From Pseudomonas sp. CROZ-RG-20F-R04-15 (lineage in GTDB: Bacteria > Pseudomonadota > Gammaproteobacteria > Pseudomonadales > Pseudomonadaceae): 64,000 nt of DNA. The stretch covers positions 62,001-126,000 of the forward strand of contig NZ_JAKNQL010000009.1 in assembly GCF_022662375.1 (NCBI RefSeq). The letters run 5' to 3'. The notes beneath the pieces were generated by a model, which was not told the DNA's origin, ran no database searches, and was given only the letters and a program-made list of their open reading frames with translations. Position 1 is the first letter of the stretch; each line of letters starts with the position of its first letter. A program made the translations under genes and the position numbers. Positions 47,820 to 56,831 of this stretch are shown here, one piece after another.

Positions 47820-49003
47820 GTCGAGTCAATCTGGCAATCATCGGTGGTGGTCTGGTCGGCGCCAGTCTGGCGTTGGCCTTGCAGGCCGGGGCCAAGGCGC
47901 GTGGCTGGAAGATCGTCCTGATCGAGCCGTTCGCTCCGGGCGACAGCTGGCAGCCGAGCTACGACGCGCGTTCGTCGGCGCTGTCCTTTGGCTCGCGGCA
48001 GATTTATCAACGGCTCGGTGTATGGCGGGAAATCTCCCGCCGCGCCGAGCCGATCAAACAGATTCACGTCTCTGATCGTGGTCGTTTCTCCACCGCGCGT
48101 TTGTCGGCGATGGAAGAGGGCGTGCCAGCGCTCGGTTATGTTGTGGAAAACGCCTGGCTCGGCCAGTGCCTGTGGCAGCACGTCGACAAAGACGTCATCA
48201 GCTGGCGCTGCCCGGCGGAAGTCACGCGCATGGAGCCGTTGCCCGACGGCTATCGCCTCACCCTCAACGATGAAACCACGCTGGAATGCGATCTCGCGGT
48301 ACTTGCCGATGGCGGGCGCTCCGGGCTGCGCGAACAACTGGGCATCAACGTGCGCAAGCGTCCATACAACCAGAGCGCGCTGATCGCCAACATCACCCCG
48401 AGCGAAGCGCACAACGGCATGGCTTTCGAGCGCTTCACCGACGAAGGGCCGATGGCGCTGCTGCCGCTGCCGGAAAACCGCTGCGCTTTGGTCTGGACCC
48501 GTCTGGGCATGGACGCGCAGCGCCTGGCCGATTTGAGCGAGCGTGATTTTCTCAGCGAGTTGCAGGGCGTGTTCGGGTACCGCCTCGGCACGCTGAAGCA
48601 GGTTGGCGCGCGGCATTTGTATCCGTTGACGCTGGTCGAAGCCGAAGAACAAGTGCGTTCGCATCTGGCCGTGCTCGGGAATGCCGCGCATAGCCTGCAC
48701 CCGATAGCCGGGCAGGGTTTCAACCTGTCGCTGCGTGACGCCGATGCCTTGGCCGCTGCGTTGCTGGCCAGCGATAAGCCGCTGGGCGACTTCGCCACGT
48801 TGCAGGCGTATCGCGAGCGTCAGCGTCTGGATCAGGACCTTACCGTCGGGTTCTCCGATCAGGTCACGCGGCTGTTCGGCAGCACGCAGCCATTGGTGTC
48901 GCTGGGTCGCAATATCGGTTTGCTCGGTCTCGATCTGCTGCCGCCGGCCAAGCGCTGGTTTGCGCGTCAGGCCATGGGTTTGGGAACGCGTCCGGATGCT
49001 TAA
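47816..49003 (+). CDS. ubiH: 2-octaprenyl-6-methoxyphenol hydroxylase
   Basis: 395 residues, a FAD monooxygenase of ubiquinone synthesis. FAD-binding motifs are IIGGGLVGASLALALQ at the start and the later HSLHPIAGQGFNLSLRDA. The N-terminal RSSALSFGSRQIYQRLG is typical of UbiH. Assignment to UbiH rather than UbiI rests on order and motifs, so a swap of the two is possible. Confidence 0.88.
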   Translation: MSRVNLAIIGGGLVGASLALALQAGAKARGWKIVLIEPFAPGDSWQPSYDARSSALSFGSRQIYQRLGVWREISRRAEPIKQIHVSDRGRFSTARLSAMEEGVPALGYVVENAWLGQCLWQHVDKDVISWRCPAEVTRMEPLPDGYRLTLNDETTLECDLAVLADGGRSGLREQLGINVRKRPYNQSALIANITPSEAHNGMAFERFTDEGPMALLPLPENRCALVWTRLGMDAQRLADLSERDFLSELQGVFGYRLGTLKQVGARHLYPLTLVEAEEQVRSHLAVLGNAAHSLHPIAGQGFNLSLRDADALAAALLASDKPLGDFATLQAYRERQRLDQDLTVGFSDQVTRLFGSTQPLVSLGRNIGLLGLDLLPPAKRWFARQAMGLGTRPDA

Positions 49004-49481
49004 GTGGCTGACCGCTAAATTCGGCAAGGCGCGGTTGATGCGCTGGGTGATGACGTTCTACCCGCCTTATCTTGGCGCCGGTGTACGAGTTCGGCACATC
49101 AGCGATGACTTCCGCGACGTTCAGGTATCGATGGGCCTTGGCTGGTACAACCGCAACTACGTCGGCACCCAGTTTGGCGGCAGCCTGTATTCGATGGTCG
49201 ACCCGTTTTTCATGCTGATGCTCATGGAAAACCTCGGCTCGAAGTACATCGTCTGGGACAAGGCTGCGGACATCGATTTCATTGCGCCGGGCAAAGGCCC
49301 GGTGTTCGCCCGGTTTACGATCGACGAGACTTTGCTCGCCGAGATCCGCCGGCAAACCGCCAATGGCGAGAAATACCTGCCGCAGTTGCAGGTCGACATT
49401 CATGACGGCGCCGGCAATCTGGTGGCGCGGGTCGGTAAAACCCTTTACGTGCGGCTCAAGCCGCAAGCGAGACAGGCTTAA
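48996..49481 (+). CDS. DUF4442 hot-dog thioesterase-like protein
   Basis: 161 residues. It overlaps the end of ubiH by 8 nt. The stretch YVGTQFGGSLYSMVDPFFML has the hot-dog fold helix of acyl-CoA thioesterases and GPVFARFTIDE follows. No catalytic assignment is made. Position in the ubi operon hints at acyl or quinone metabolism. Confidence 0.8.
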   Translation: MLKWLTAKFGKARLMRWVMTFYPPYLGAGVRVRHISDDFRDVQVSMGLGWYNRNYVGTQFGGSLYSMVDPFFMLMLMENLGSKYIVWDKAADIDFIAPGKGPVFARFTIDETLLAEIRRQTANGEKYLPQLQVDIHDGAGNLVARVGKTLYVRLKPQARQA

Positions 49482-49484
49482 AGC

Positions 49485-50708
49485 ATGGACATGCGCGCAG
49501 ATCTGCTGATTGTCGGAGCCGGAATGGTCGGCAGCGCCCTGGCGTTGGCGTTGCAGGACAGCGGGCTGGAAGTCCTGCTGCTCGACGGCAGCCCACTGAG
49601 CGTCAAACCGTTCGACGCCGAAGCCGCGTTTGAACCGCGCGTGAGTGCCTTGTCGGCGGCTAGCCAGCGAATCCTTGAACGCCTCGGCGTGTGGGACGGC
49701 ATCGCCGCACGGCGCAGCAGCCCGTACACCGACATGCACGTCTGGGACGGCAGCGGCACCGGGCAGATTCATTTTTCGGCGAGCAGCGTGCATGCCGAAG
49801 TGCTGGGTCATATTGTCGAAAACCGCGTGGTGCAGGACGCCTTGCTTGACCGGTTGCACGATTGCGATCTGGGCATGCTCGCCAATGCGCGGCTGGAGCA
49901 GATGCGTCGTTCGGGCGATGACTGGCTGCTGACGCTGGCCGATGGTCGTCAGTTGCGTGCGCCGCTGGTGATTGCCGCTGACGGTGCCAACTCGGCAGTG
50001 CGGCGCCTGACCGGCGTGGCGACGCGCGAGTGGGATTATCTGCACCACGCCATCGTCACCAGTGTGCGCAGCAGCAAGCCGCACCAGATGACCGCGTGGC
50101 AGCGATTTACCGATCACGGGCCGTTGGCATTTCTGCCGTTGGAGCGTCATGGTCAGCAGGATTGGTGCTCGATTGTCTGGTCGACCACGCCGAGTGAGGC
50201 CGAACGCTTGATGGCGCTGGATGAGGCGGATTTCTGCCGGGAGCTGGAACGTGCCTTTGAAGGGCGTCTCGGCGAAGTCATCAGTGCTGATCCGCGACTG
50301 TGTGTGCCACTGCGGCAGCGCCACGCCAAGCGTTATGTGGCTGAAGGTCTGGCGCTGATTGGCGATGCGGCGCACACCATTCACCCGTTGGCGGGGCAGG
50401 GTGTGAACCTTGGCTTCCTTGATGCGGCGGTGCTGGCCGAAGTGCTGTTGCAAGCGGCCGAGCGTGGCGAGCGCTTGGCGGATGTGAAGGTGCTGAGTCG
50501 TTACGAGCGCCGGCGCATGCCGCATAACCTGGCGCTGATGGCGGCGATGGAGGGCTTTGAGCGGTTGTTCCAGGCGGATCCGTTGCCTGTCAGATGGTTG
50601 CGTAATGCCGGGTTGAAGCTGGTGGAGCAGATGCCGGAGGCGAAGGCGCTGTTTGTGCGGGAGGCGTTGGGGTTGACCGGGGATCTGCCGGCACTCGCCA
50701 AACCCTGA
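49485..50708 (+). CDS. ubiI: UbiI-like FAD-dependent hydroxylase
   Basis: 407 residues. The start LLIVGAGMVGSALALALQ and GDAAHTIHPLAGQGVNLGF bind FAD. It is in the UbiH/COQ6 family, so it most likely performs the C5 hydroxylation in ubiquinone synthesis. It begins 3 bp after the thioesterase-like gene and ends the operon. Confidence 0.88.
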   Translation: MDMRADLLIVGAGMVGSALALALQDSGLEVLLLDGSPLSVKPFDAEAAFEPRVSALSAASQRILERLGVWDGIAARRSSPYTDMHVWDGSGTGQIHFSASSVHAEVLGHIVENRVVQDALLDRLHDCDLGMLANARLEQMRRSGDDWLLTLADGRQLRAPLVIAADGANSAVRRLTGVATREWDYLHHAIVTSVRSSKPHQMTAWQRFTDHGPLAFLPLERHGQQDWCSIVWSTTPSEAERLMALDEADFCRELERAFEGRLGEVISADPRLCVPLRQRHAKRYVAEGLALIGDAAHTIHPLAGQGVNLGFLDAAVLAEVLLQAAERGERLADVKVLSRYERRRMPHNLALMAAMEGFERLFQADPLPVRWLRNAGLKLVEQMPEAKALFVREALGLTGDLPALAKP

Positions 50709-50728
50709 CATCTCCATTGAGGCTGATG

Positions 50729-50804
50729 GCCCCTTCGCGAGCAAGCTCGCTCCCACATTTGAAATGCATTCCAATGTGGGAGCGAGCTTGCTCGCGAAGG
50801 GGCC
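50729..50804. repeat. REP doublet 6
   Basis: Inverted REP units (CCCTTCGCGAGCAAGCTCGC and GCGAGCTTGCTCGCGAAGGG) are separated by about 20 bp after ubiI. Confidence 0.9.
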
Positions 50805-50929
50805 AGAGCCGACACCAAAGATTTCAGGCTGTGCAACATCTGGTAACTCCTTCAAAAAGAGTTCGATTGAGGTGGTAAATGTGAGTCCTTATCATTTGGC
50901 CCACATTTTCCGACCGAGAGACCACTCCC

Positions 50930-51934
50930 ATGTTGGCACCCAAGCGTCTTCTGACCGCACTGGCCTTGACCCTGATCGGCAGCACCACGGCTCAGGCCGC
51001 TGATGAGGTGGTGGTTTACTCGTCGCGCATCGATGAACTGATCAAACCGGTCTTCGATGCCTACACCGCCAAGACCGGGGTGAAGATCAAGTTCATCACC
51101 GACAAGGAAGCGCCGCTGATGCAGCGCATCAAGGCCGAAGGTGAAAACGCCACCGCCGACCTGCTGCTTACCGTCGACGCCGGCAACCTCTGGCAGGCCG
51201 AGCAGATGGGCATTCTGCAGCCGTTCACCTCGAAAACCATCGACGCCAACATTCCGCTGCAGTATCGCTCGTCCACTCACGCCTGGACCGGCTTGAGCCT
51301 GCGTGCGCGGACCATCGCCTATTCGACTCAGCGCGTGAAGCCGGGCGAACTGACGACTTACGAAGCGCTGGCCGACAAGAACTGGGAAGGGCGCTTGTGC
51401 CTGCGCACGGCGAAGAAGGTCTACAACCAGTCGCTGACCGCGACCATGATCGAAGTCCATGGCGCGGCGAAGACCGAGGAAATCCTCAAGGGCTGGGTCA
51501 ACAACCTGTCCACCGACGTGTTCTCCGATGACGTTGCCGTGCTTGAAGCGATCAATGCCGGGCAGTGTGATGTCGGCATCGTCAACACGTACTACTACGG
51601 TCGTCTGCACAAGCAGAAGCCGGATCTGCCGGTAAAACTGTTCTGGCCGAATCAGGCCGATCGCGGTGTGCACGTGAACCTGTCGGGCATCGGTCTGACC
51701 AAGCATGCGCCGCACCCGGAAGCGGCCAAGGCTCTGGTTGAATGGATGACCACGCCCGAGGCGCAGAAGATTTTTGCTGATGTGAACCAGGAATTCCCGG
51801 CCAACCCGGCGGTGGCGCCTTCGGAAGAAGTGGCGGCGTGGGGCAAGTTCATTGCTGATACCTTGCCGGTGGAAGTGGCGGGCAAGCGTCAGGCCGAGGC
51901 GATCCGGATGATGGATCGGGCGGGTTGGAATTGA
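50930..51934 (+). CDS. Ferric-iron ABC transporter, periplasmic binding protein
   Basis: 334 residues with a signal peptide (1-23). The body is an FbpA/HitA-like binding protein: [35 protein letters not shown] and the [14 protein letters not shown] with a tyrosine pair that ligands iron. A weak Fur-like sequence (AATGATAAGGACTCACATTT on the minus strand) lies at about 50882-50901. Confidence 0.9.
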   Translation: MLAPKRLLTALALTLIGSTTAQAADEVVVYSSRIDELIKPVFDAYTAKTGVKIKFITDKEAPLMQRIKAEGENATADLLLTVDAGNLWQAEQMGILQPFTSKTIDANIPLQYRSSTHAWTGLSLRARTIAYSTQRVKPGELTTYEALADKNWEGRLCLRTAKKVYNQSLTATMIEVHGAAKTEEILKGWVNNLSTDVFSDDVAVLEAINAGQCDVGIVNTYYYGRLHKQKPDLPVKLFWPNQADRGVHVNLSGIGLTKHAPHPEAAKALVEWMTTPEAQKIFADVNQEFPANPAVAPSEEVAAWGKFIADTLPVEVAGKRQAEAIRMMDRAGWN

Positions 51935-51970
51935 GGCTTTTTCGATAAACTTGTCTGCTTCAAGATCCAG

Positions 51971-52130
51971 CCCCTCACCCCAGCCCTCTCCCCAAGGGAG
52001 AGGGGGGAAAGGGAGCCGACTTGTAGTGTTTTCGAAACCTGAGTTCGGCTCGATATCTCAGGTCGATGTAGCTTGCATGAGCACCTCGGTCAGTCCCCTC
52101 TCCCTCCGGGAGAGGGCTAGGGTGAGGGCA
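51971..52130 (-). repeat. MITE-like inverted-repeat element, copy 2
   Basis: The reverse complement of this 160-bp segment aligns with the copy at 26465-26607. It shares the ends CCCTCTCCCGGAGGGAGAGG and GAGGGGCTG-type, the inner CGACCTGAG..CTCAGG and the middle GACCGAGGTG. It lies between the iron binding-protein gene and its permease gene. No protein is encoded. Confidence 0.85.
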
Positions 52131-52188
52131 GCAATATCAACCTGAAACCCTATTCTCAAGAACACCCAATCCCCCCAGAGACCCAAAA

Positions 52189-53805
52189 GTGGCCCACCCC
52201 GCCCAACGCCGCTGGTACCCCATCGTCTTCACCATCGCCGCGCTGGTGCTGTTGCCGCTGAGCGTTCTGTTGCTCTCCTGGCAGACCATCGACCAACAAA
52301 TCTGGTCGCACCTGTGGCAAACCCAGATGCCGCGTCTGCTCGGCAACACCCTGACGCTGGTCGTTGGCGTCGGTGTCGGTGTGACGCTGCTCGGCGTCAG
52401 CCTCGCCTGGCTCACCAGCCTCTGCGAGTTCCCCGGCCGGCGCTGGCTCGACTGGGCGCTGATGCTGCCGTTCGCCATCCCCGCGTACGTGCTGGCCTTC
52501 GTTTTCGTAGGCCTGCTCGACTTCGCCGGTCCCGTACAGAGCCTGCTGCGCGAATGGTTCGGCAGCGGCCTGCGGCTGCCGCGCGTGCGCTCCACTGGCG
52601 GGGTGATCATCGTGCTGGTGCTGGTCTTCTATCCCTACGTTTACCTGCTGGCGCGCACCGCGTTTCTCGCGCAGGGCAAAGGCCTGATGGAAGCCGCGCG
52701 AGTACTCGGCCAGTCGCCGTGGCAAGCTTTCTGGCGAGTGGCGCTGCCAATGGCGCGTCCTGCGATTGGCGCCGGCGTAGCGCTGGCGCTGATGGAAACC
52801 CTCGCTGATTTCGGCGCAGTGTCGGTGTTCAACTTCGACACCTTCACCACGGCCATCTACAAGACCTGGTACGGCTTTTTCAGCCTGCCAAGTGCGGCGC
52901 AACTGGCCAGTCTGTTGCTGCTGGTGGTGATGCTGGTGCTGTATGGCGAGCGTCGTGCGCGTGGCGCCAATCGGGCGAGCAACGAGCGGCCACGAGTCAA
53001 AGCCCTGTATCACTTGCGCGGGTTCAAGGCGCTCGCGGCCATGAGCTGGTGCGGACTGGTGTTTGCCTGCGCCTTCGTGATTCCGGTGCTGCAACTGGTT
53101 GTCTGGTTCTGGCAGCGCGGGCGTTTCGATCTCGATGAACGCTACGCCGGGCTGATCCTGCACACCCTTTATCTGGGCGGCATGGCGGCGTTGATTACCG
53201 TCAGCGTTGCTTTGCTGCTGGCGTTTGCCCGGCGCCTGGCACCCACGCAGGCGATCAACTCCGGCGTTGGTCTGGCCAATCTTGGCTATGCGCTGCCGGG
53301 CTCGGTGCTGGCGGTGTCGATCATGCTGGCGTTCAGTTATCTGGATCGCGAGTTGGTGATTCCGCTTTCGGGCTGGCTCGGGGGTGCGGGCAAACCGTTG
53401 CTGCTCGGCAGTCTGGCGGCGTTGCTGATGGCGTATCTGGTGCGTTTTATCGCGGTGGCTTACGGGCCGCTGGAAAGCAGTCTGGCGCGTATACGGCCAT
53501 CTTTGCCCGAAGCGGCACGTAGCCTGGGTGTCAGTGGGCCGCGACTGTTTTTCAAAGTGTATCTGCCACTTTTGCTGCCCGGCACGCTGAGCGCGGCGTT
53601 GCTGGTGTTCGTCGATGTGCTCAAGGAAATGCCCGCGACCCTGCTGATGCGCCCGTTTGGCTGGGACACGCTGGCCGTGCGCATCTTTGAAATGACCAGC
53701 GAAGGTGAATGGGCACGAGCGTCGTTGCCGGCGCTGACCCTGGTTCTGGTCGGGTTGTTGCCGGTCATTGGCTTGATCCGTCGCTCGGCGCACCGAAACA
53801 CTTAG
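52189..53805 (+). CDS. Ferric-iron ABC transporter, fused permease
   Basis: 538 residues with a GTG start and about 12 membrane helices. Two permease domains each carry an EAA loop: EAARVLGQSPWQAFWRVALP and EAARSLGVSGPRLFFKVYLP. This is the FbpB/HitB form. No ribosome site is strong. No ATPase gene (fbpC) is near, so the energising subunit must be coded elsewhere. Confidence 0.9.
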   Translation: MAHPAQRRWYPIVFTIAALVLLPLSVLLLSWQTIDQQIWSHLWQTQMPRLLGNTLTLVVGVGVGVTLLGVSLAWLTSLCEFPGRRWLDWALMLPFAIPAYVLAFVFVGLLDFAGPVQSLLREWFGSGLRLPRVRSTGGVIIVLVLVFYPYVYLLARTAFLAQGKGLMEAARVLGQSPWQAFWRVALPMARPAIGAGVALALMETLADFGAVSVFNFDTFTTAIYKTWYGFFSLPSAAQLASLLLLVVMLVLYGERRARGANRASNERPRVKALYHLRGFKALAAMSWCGLVFACAFVIPVLQLVVWFWQRGRFDLDERYAGLILHTLYLGGMAALITVSVALLLAFARRLAPTQAINSGVGLANLGYALPGSVLAVSIMLAFSYLDRELVIPLSGWLGGAGKPLLLGSLAALLMAYLVRFIAVAYGPLESSLARIRPSLPEAARSLGVSGPRLFFKVYLPLLLPGTLSAALLVFVDVLKEMPATLLMRPFGWDTLAVRIFEMTSEGEWARASLPALTLVLVGLLPVIGLIRRSAHRNT

Positions 53806-53960
53806 TAGTGAGTCCTGAATCATGCGGCTACAATGCGCGGCATTCGGTGCGGTTCGTCTGACAGACCGGTTCGCTGGGATCGGCTGAGAGCCTTCTATTT
53901 CAAGGCTTTCACCCGTATAGCGGCTGTCCGCACCTTCGCCACGCCCGGAAGGAGAAACCC
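53806..53960 (+). other. gcvT leader
   Basis: 155 bp with a TACAAT -10-like box at 53829-53834 and a small hairpin (AGCCTT..AAGGCT) near 53887-53905. I could not fit the consensus of the glycine riboswitch or any other known leader. Role unknown. Confidence 0.4.
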
Positions 53961-55043
53961 ATGGGACAGCGTACGCCTCTGTATGACCTGCATCTCGCCC
54001 TCGGCGCGAAGATGGTCGATTTTGGCGGTTGGGACATGCCACTGCATTACGGCTCGCAGGTCGAGGAACACCACGAGGTGCGCCGCGATTGCGGGGTATT
54101 CGATGTATCCCACATGACCGTGATCGATGTCACCGGCTCCCAGGCCAAAGCCTGGCTGCAGCATTTGCTGGCCAATGATGTCGACCGCCTGCACCGCCCC
54201 GGCCGGGCGTTGTACAGCACCATGCTCAACGAGCGTGGCGGCATCGTCGACGACATGATCGTCTATCGTCTCGATGACTGTTATCGCCTGGTGTTCAATG
54301 CCTCCACTCGCGATCAGGATCTGGCCTGGATGAACGCGCAGCTCGGCAAGTACGACGTGCAACTGCACGAGCGCTCCGAGCTGGCGATGCTCGCCATTCA
54401 AGGTCCGCAGGCCCGGCACAAGATTGCCGAACTGGTCACCCAGTCCCGCGCCACGCTGATCCAGCACCTCAAACCCTTCGAAGGCTATACCGACGGCGAC
54501 TGGTTCATCGCCCGTACCGGTTACACCGGTGAAGATGGTCTGGAAATCTGTCTGCCAGCCAGTCAGGCGCCGGGTTTTTTCAACGATCTGGTCGGTGCCG
54601 GTATTTCCCCGATCGGCCTCGGTGCCCGCGACACCCTGCGGGTGGAAGCCGGGATGAACCTCTACGGTCAGGACATTCATCAAGACGTCTCGCCGCTGGC
54701 CTCGAACATGGCCTGGAGCATCGCCTGGGAACCGGCCACGCGCCAGTTCATCGGCCGCGCTGCGCTGGAAGCAGAAAAAACCGCCGGCGTTGCGCACAAA
54801 CTGGTCGGCCTGGTGCTGGAAGAACGCGGCGTTTTGCGCGCTCATCAAGTGGTTCGTATCGCCGATGTTGGCGAAGGGGAGATCACCAGTGGTAGTTTCT
54901 CTCCTACGCTGAGCAAATCGATTGCCCTGGCGCGTGTTCCGATGGCAACCGCCGACCGCGCCGAAGTGGAAATCCGTGGCAAATGGTACCCGGTACGGGT
55001 GGTCAAACCGACCTTCGTACGCCATGGCAAAACTTTGATCTAA
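53961..55043 (+). CDS. gcvT: Glycine cleavage system T protein
   Basis: 360 residues. It transfers the methylene unit from the aminomethyl-lipoyl H protein to tetrahydrofolate. Key stretches are PLYDLHLALGAKMVDFGGWD, HYGSQVEEHHEVRRDCGVFD and FIARTGYTGEDGLEI. It leads the gcvT-gcvH pair. Confidence 0.93.
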   Translation: MGQRTPLYDLHLALGAKMVDFGGWDMPLHYGSQVEEHHEVRRDCGVFDVSHMTVIDVTGSQAKAWLQHLLANDVDRLHRPGRALYSTMLNERGGIVDDMIVYRLDDCYRLVFNASTRDQDLAWMNAQLGKYDVQLHERSELAMLAIQGPQARHKIAELVTQSRATLIQHLKPFEGYTDGDWFIARTGYTGEDGLEICLPASQAPGFFNDLVGAGISPIGLGARDTLRVEAGMNLYGQDIHQDVSPLASNMAWSIAWEPATRQFIGRAALEAEKTAGVAHKLVGLVLEERGVLRAHQVVRIADVGEGEITSGSFSPTLSKSIALARVPMATADRAEVEIRGKWYPVRVVKPTFVRHGKTLI

Positions 55044-55093
55044 CCTTTTTCCGGCGGGCATGACCGCTGACCCAATTCCTGAGGACACCGAAG

Positions 55094-55477
55094 ATGAGCA
55101 ATATTCCCGCTGAACTGCGTTTTGCCGAAAGTCATGAATGGGCACGTCTGGAAGCCGATGGCACCGTCACCGTGGGCATCAGCGATCACGCGCAGGAAGC
55201 GCTGGGCGATGTGGTGTTCGTCGAGCTGACGGAGGTGGGCAAGGTGTTCGCTGCCGAAGATCAGGCTGGTGTGGTTGAGTCGGTGAAAGCTGCTTCCGAC
55301 ATCTATTCGCCGATCAGCGGTGAAGTCATCGCAATCAACGAAGAACTGGGCGGTTCGCCGGAACTGCTGAACTCCGACCCGTACGGCGCGTGGATCTTCA
55401 AGATCAAGCCAAGCGACAAGGCTGAGCTGGACAAGCTGCTGGACGCTGCCGCTTACAAGGCTGCCATCGGCGAGTAA
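55094..55477 (+). CDS. gcvH: Glycine cleavage system H protein
   Basis: 127 residues. K65 in [14 protein letters not shown] is the lipoylated lysine that shuttles the aminomethyl group between P, T and L proteins. It lies 50 bp after gcvT. A terminator follows. Confidence 0.95.
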   Translation: MSNIPAELRFAESHEWARLEADGTVTVGISDHAQEALGDVVFVELTEVGKVFAAEDQAGVVESVKAASDIYSPISGEVIAINEELGGSPELLNSDPYGAWIFKIKPSDKAELDKLLDAAAYKAAIGE

Positions 55478-55494
55478 GCGTTGAGCAACACCCC

Positions 55495-55518
55495 AAAGCC
55501 CCGACCTGTCGGGGCTTT
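55495..55518. terminator. Terminator after gcvH
   Basis: Stem AAAGCCCCGA/TCGGGGCTTT with a CCTG loop and a T-run. It is shared with the convergent aminotransferase gene. Confidence 0.9.
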
Positions 55519-55532
55519 TTCATGGGCGTCTG

Positions 55533-56675
55533 TCAGGCGTTGCGCAACACCGCTTTCACCGCCGCCACCGAGCGTTCGACATCCTCCTTGCTCATCGCGG
55601 TAAACATCGGCAGCGACACGATCAGCCGTCCGACCCGCTCCGCCACCGGAAACATCCCTTCCTTGAAGCCGCGCTCGCGGTACAGACTCAGCAAATGAAT
55701 TGGCGGGTAGTGATAGCCGATCCCGATGCCATGCGCCTGCATCTGCTCCATGAATGTCGCCCGCGCCGGCAAGCCGTCCATGCGCTCCGGCAGCACCAGC
55801 TGGAACAGGTGCCAGTTGCTGTTGGTGAAGTCCGCTGGCGGCAGTTGGGCGCCATAGGTCGCTGTAAAGTCATCGCCAAAGCACTGAAAATAATGCCGCG
55901 CCAGTTCACGCCGATGCGCCGTCAGCGCTTCGATATGAGCAAACTGGCCCAGACCGATCGTGGCAGCGACATCGGTCATGTTGAACTTGCCGCCGAGCAC
56001 ATCGACATCCAGGCCATCGAAACCGGTGCGGGTCACGCCTTGCAAACGGTACTTCTCTGCCAACCGTGCCTCCTCCGGCGTGTTCAGCACCAGGCAACCA
56101 CCCTCGGAGCAGGTGACGTTCTTGTTCGCCTGAAAACTGAAGGACACGAAATCGCCCGTGGCGCCAATACGCCGTCCATTCCAGCTCGAACCCAGCGCCT
56201 GTGCGGCATCTTCGATGATGCGCAGCTTGTGTTTACGGGCGATGTCGTACAGGCGCTCCATGTCCACCGGCAGGCCGGCGAGATAAACCGGAATCAGCGC
56301 TTTGGTGCGTGGGGTGATGGCCGCTTCCAGTTGATCCAGATCGATGTTGCGGGTCACCGGGTCAATATCGGCAAACACCGGTGTAGCGCCGACTGCAAGA
56401 ATCACGTTGGCCGTCGCCACCCAGGAAATCGGCGTGGTGATCACTTCGTCACCCGGGCCAATGCCGGCAATGCGCAAGGCGATTTCCATGGTGCAGGTGC
56501 CGGAATTGAAAGTGCGCACCGGGCGCCCAGCGAAATATTCCGACAGCTGCGCTTCAAAGGCCTGAACCTTCGGCCCGCTGGTGATCCAGCCAGAACGCAA
56601 GACATCGCCGACGGCAGCAATCGTGGCTTCATCGATAACAGGTTTGGAAAACGGCAGGAACGGCAGTTGGCTCAT
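55533..56675 (-). CDS. DegT/DnrJ/EryC1 family sugar aminotransferase
   Basis: 380 residues from ATG at 56675. PLP lysine K185 lies in SFSFQANKNVTCSEGG; the substrate and cofactor motifs are EDAAQALGSSWNGRRIG and NSGTCTMEIALRIAG. The enzymes make amino sugars for surface glycans, and ArnB is a member. Here it stands alone on the minus strand between gcvH and gcvP, with no other sugar gene nearby. Substrate unknown. Confidence 0.85.
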   Translation of the reverse strand: MSQLPFLPFSKPVIDEATIAAVGDVLRSGWITSGPKVQAFEAQLSEYFAGRPVRTFNSGTCTMEIALRIAGIGPGDEVITTPISWVATANVILAVGATPVFADIDPVTRNIDLDQLEAAITPRTKALIPVYLAGLPVDMERLYDIARKHKLRIIEDAAQALGSSWNGRRIGATGDFVSFSFQANKNVTCSEGGCLVLNTPEEARLAEKYRLQGVTRTGFDGLDVDVLGGKFNMTDVAATIGLGQFAHIEALTAHRRELARHYFQCFGDDFTATYGAQLPPADFTNSNWHLFQLVLPERMDGLPARATFMEQMQAHGIGIGYHYPPIHLLSLYRERGFKEGMFPVAERVGRLIVSLPMFTAMSKEDVERSVAAVKAVLRNA

Positions 56676-56831
56676 GAGGCTTTTATCATCCGCTGGTTGG
56701 ACGCCTGAGGCAGGCGCCACAGCATGGCCCGGAACAGCCTTGGCCGCCAAGCCGTACGCGACGATATCGACTGCTATGCTGGTTTGACCGTGTTGCATTG
56801 ACGCCGAGCGCCAGCCAAGAGAGAGCCCGTC

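Noticed and set aside
48864-50855. 663-residue minus-strand frame over ubiI and the thioesterase gene
   Set aside because: Shadow of well-supported genes, and it runs through a REP doublet.
53806-53960. Glycine riboswitch before gcvT
   Set aside because: I could not find the conserved aptamer sequences; the claim would be a guess.
52156-54042. 628-residue minus-strand frame over the iron permease
   Set aside because: Shadow frame, Gln/Arg/His rich, no domain.
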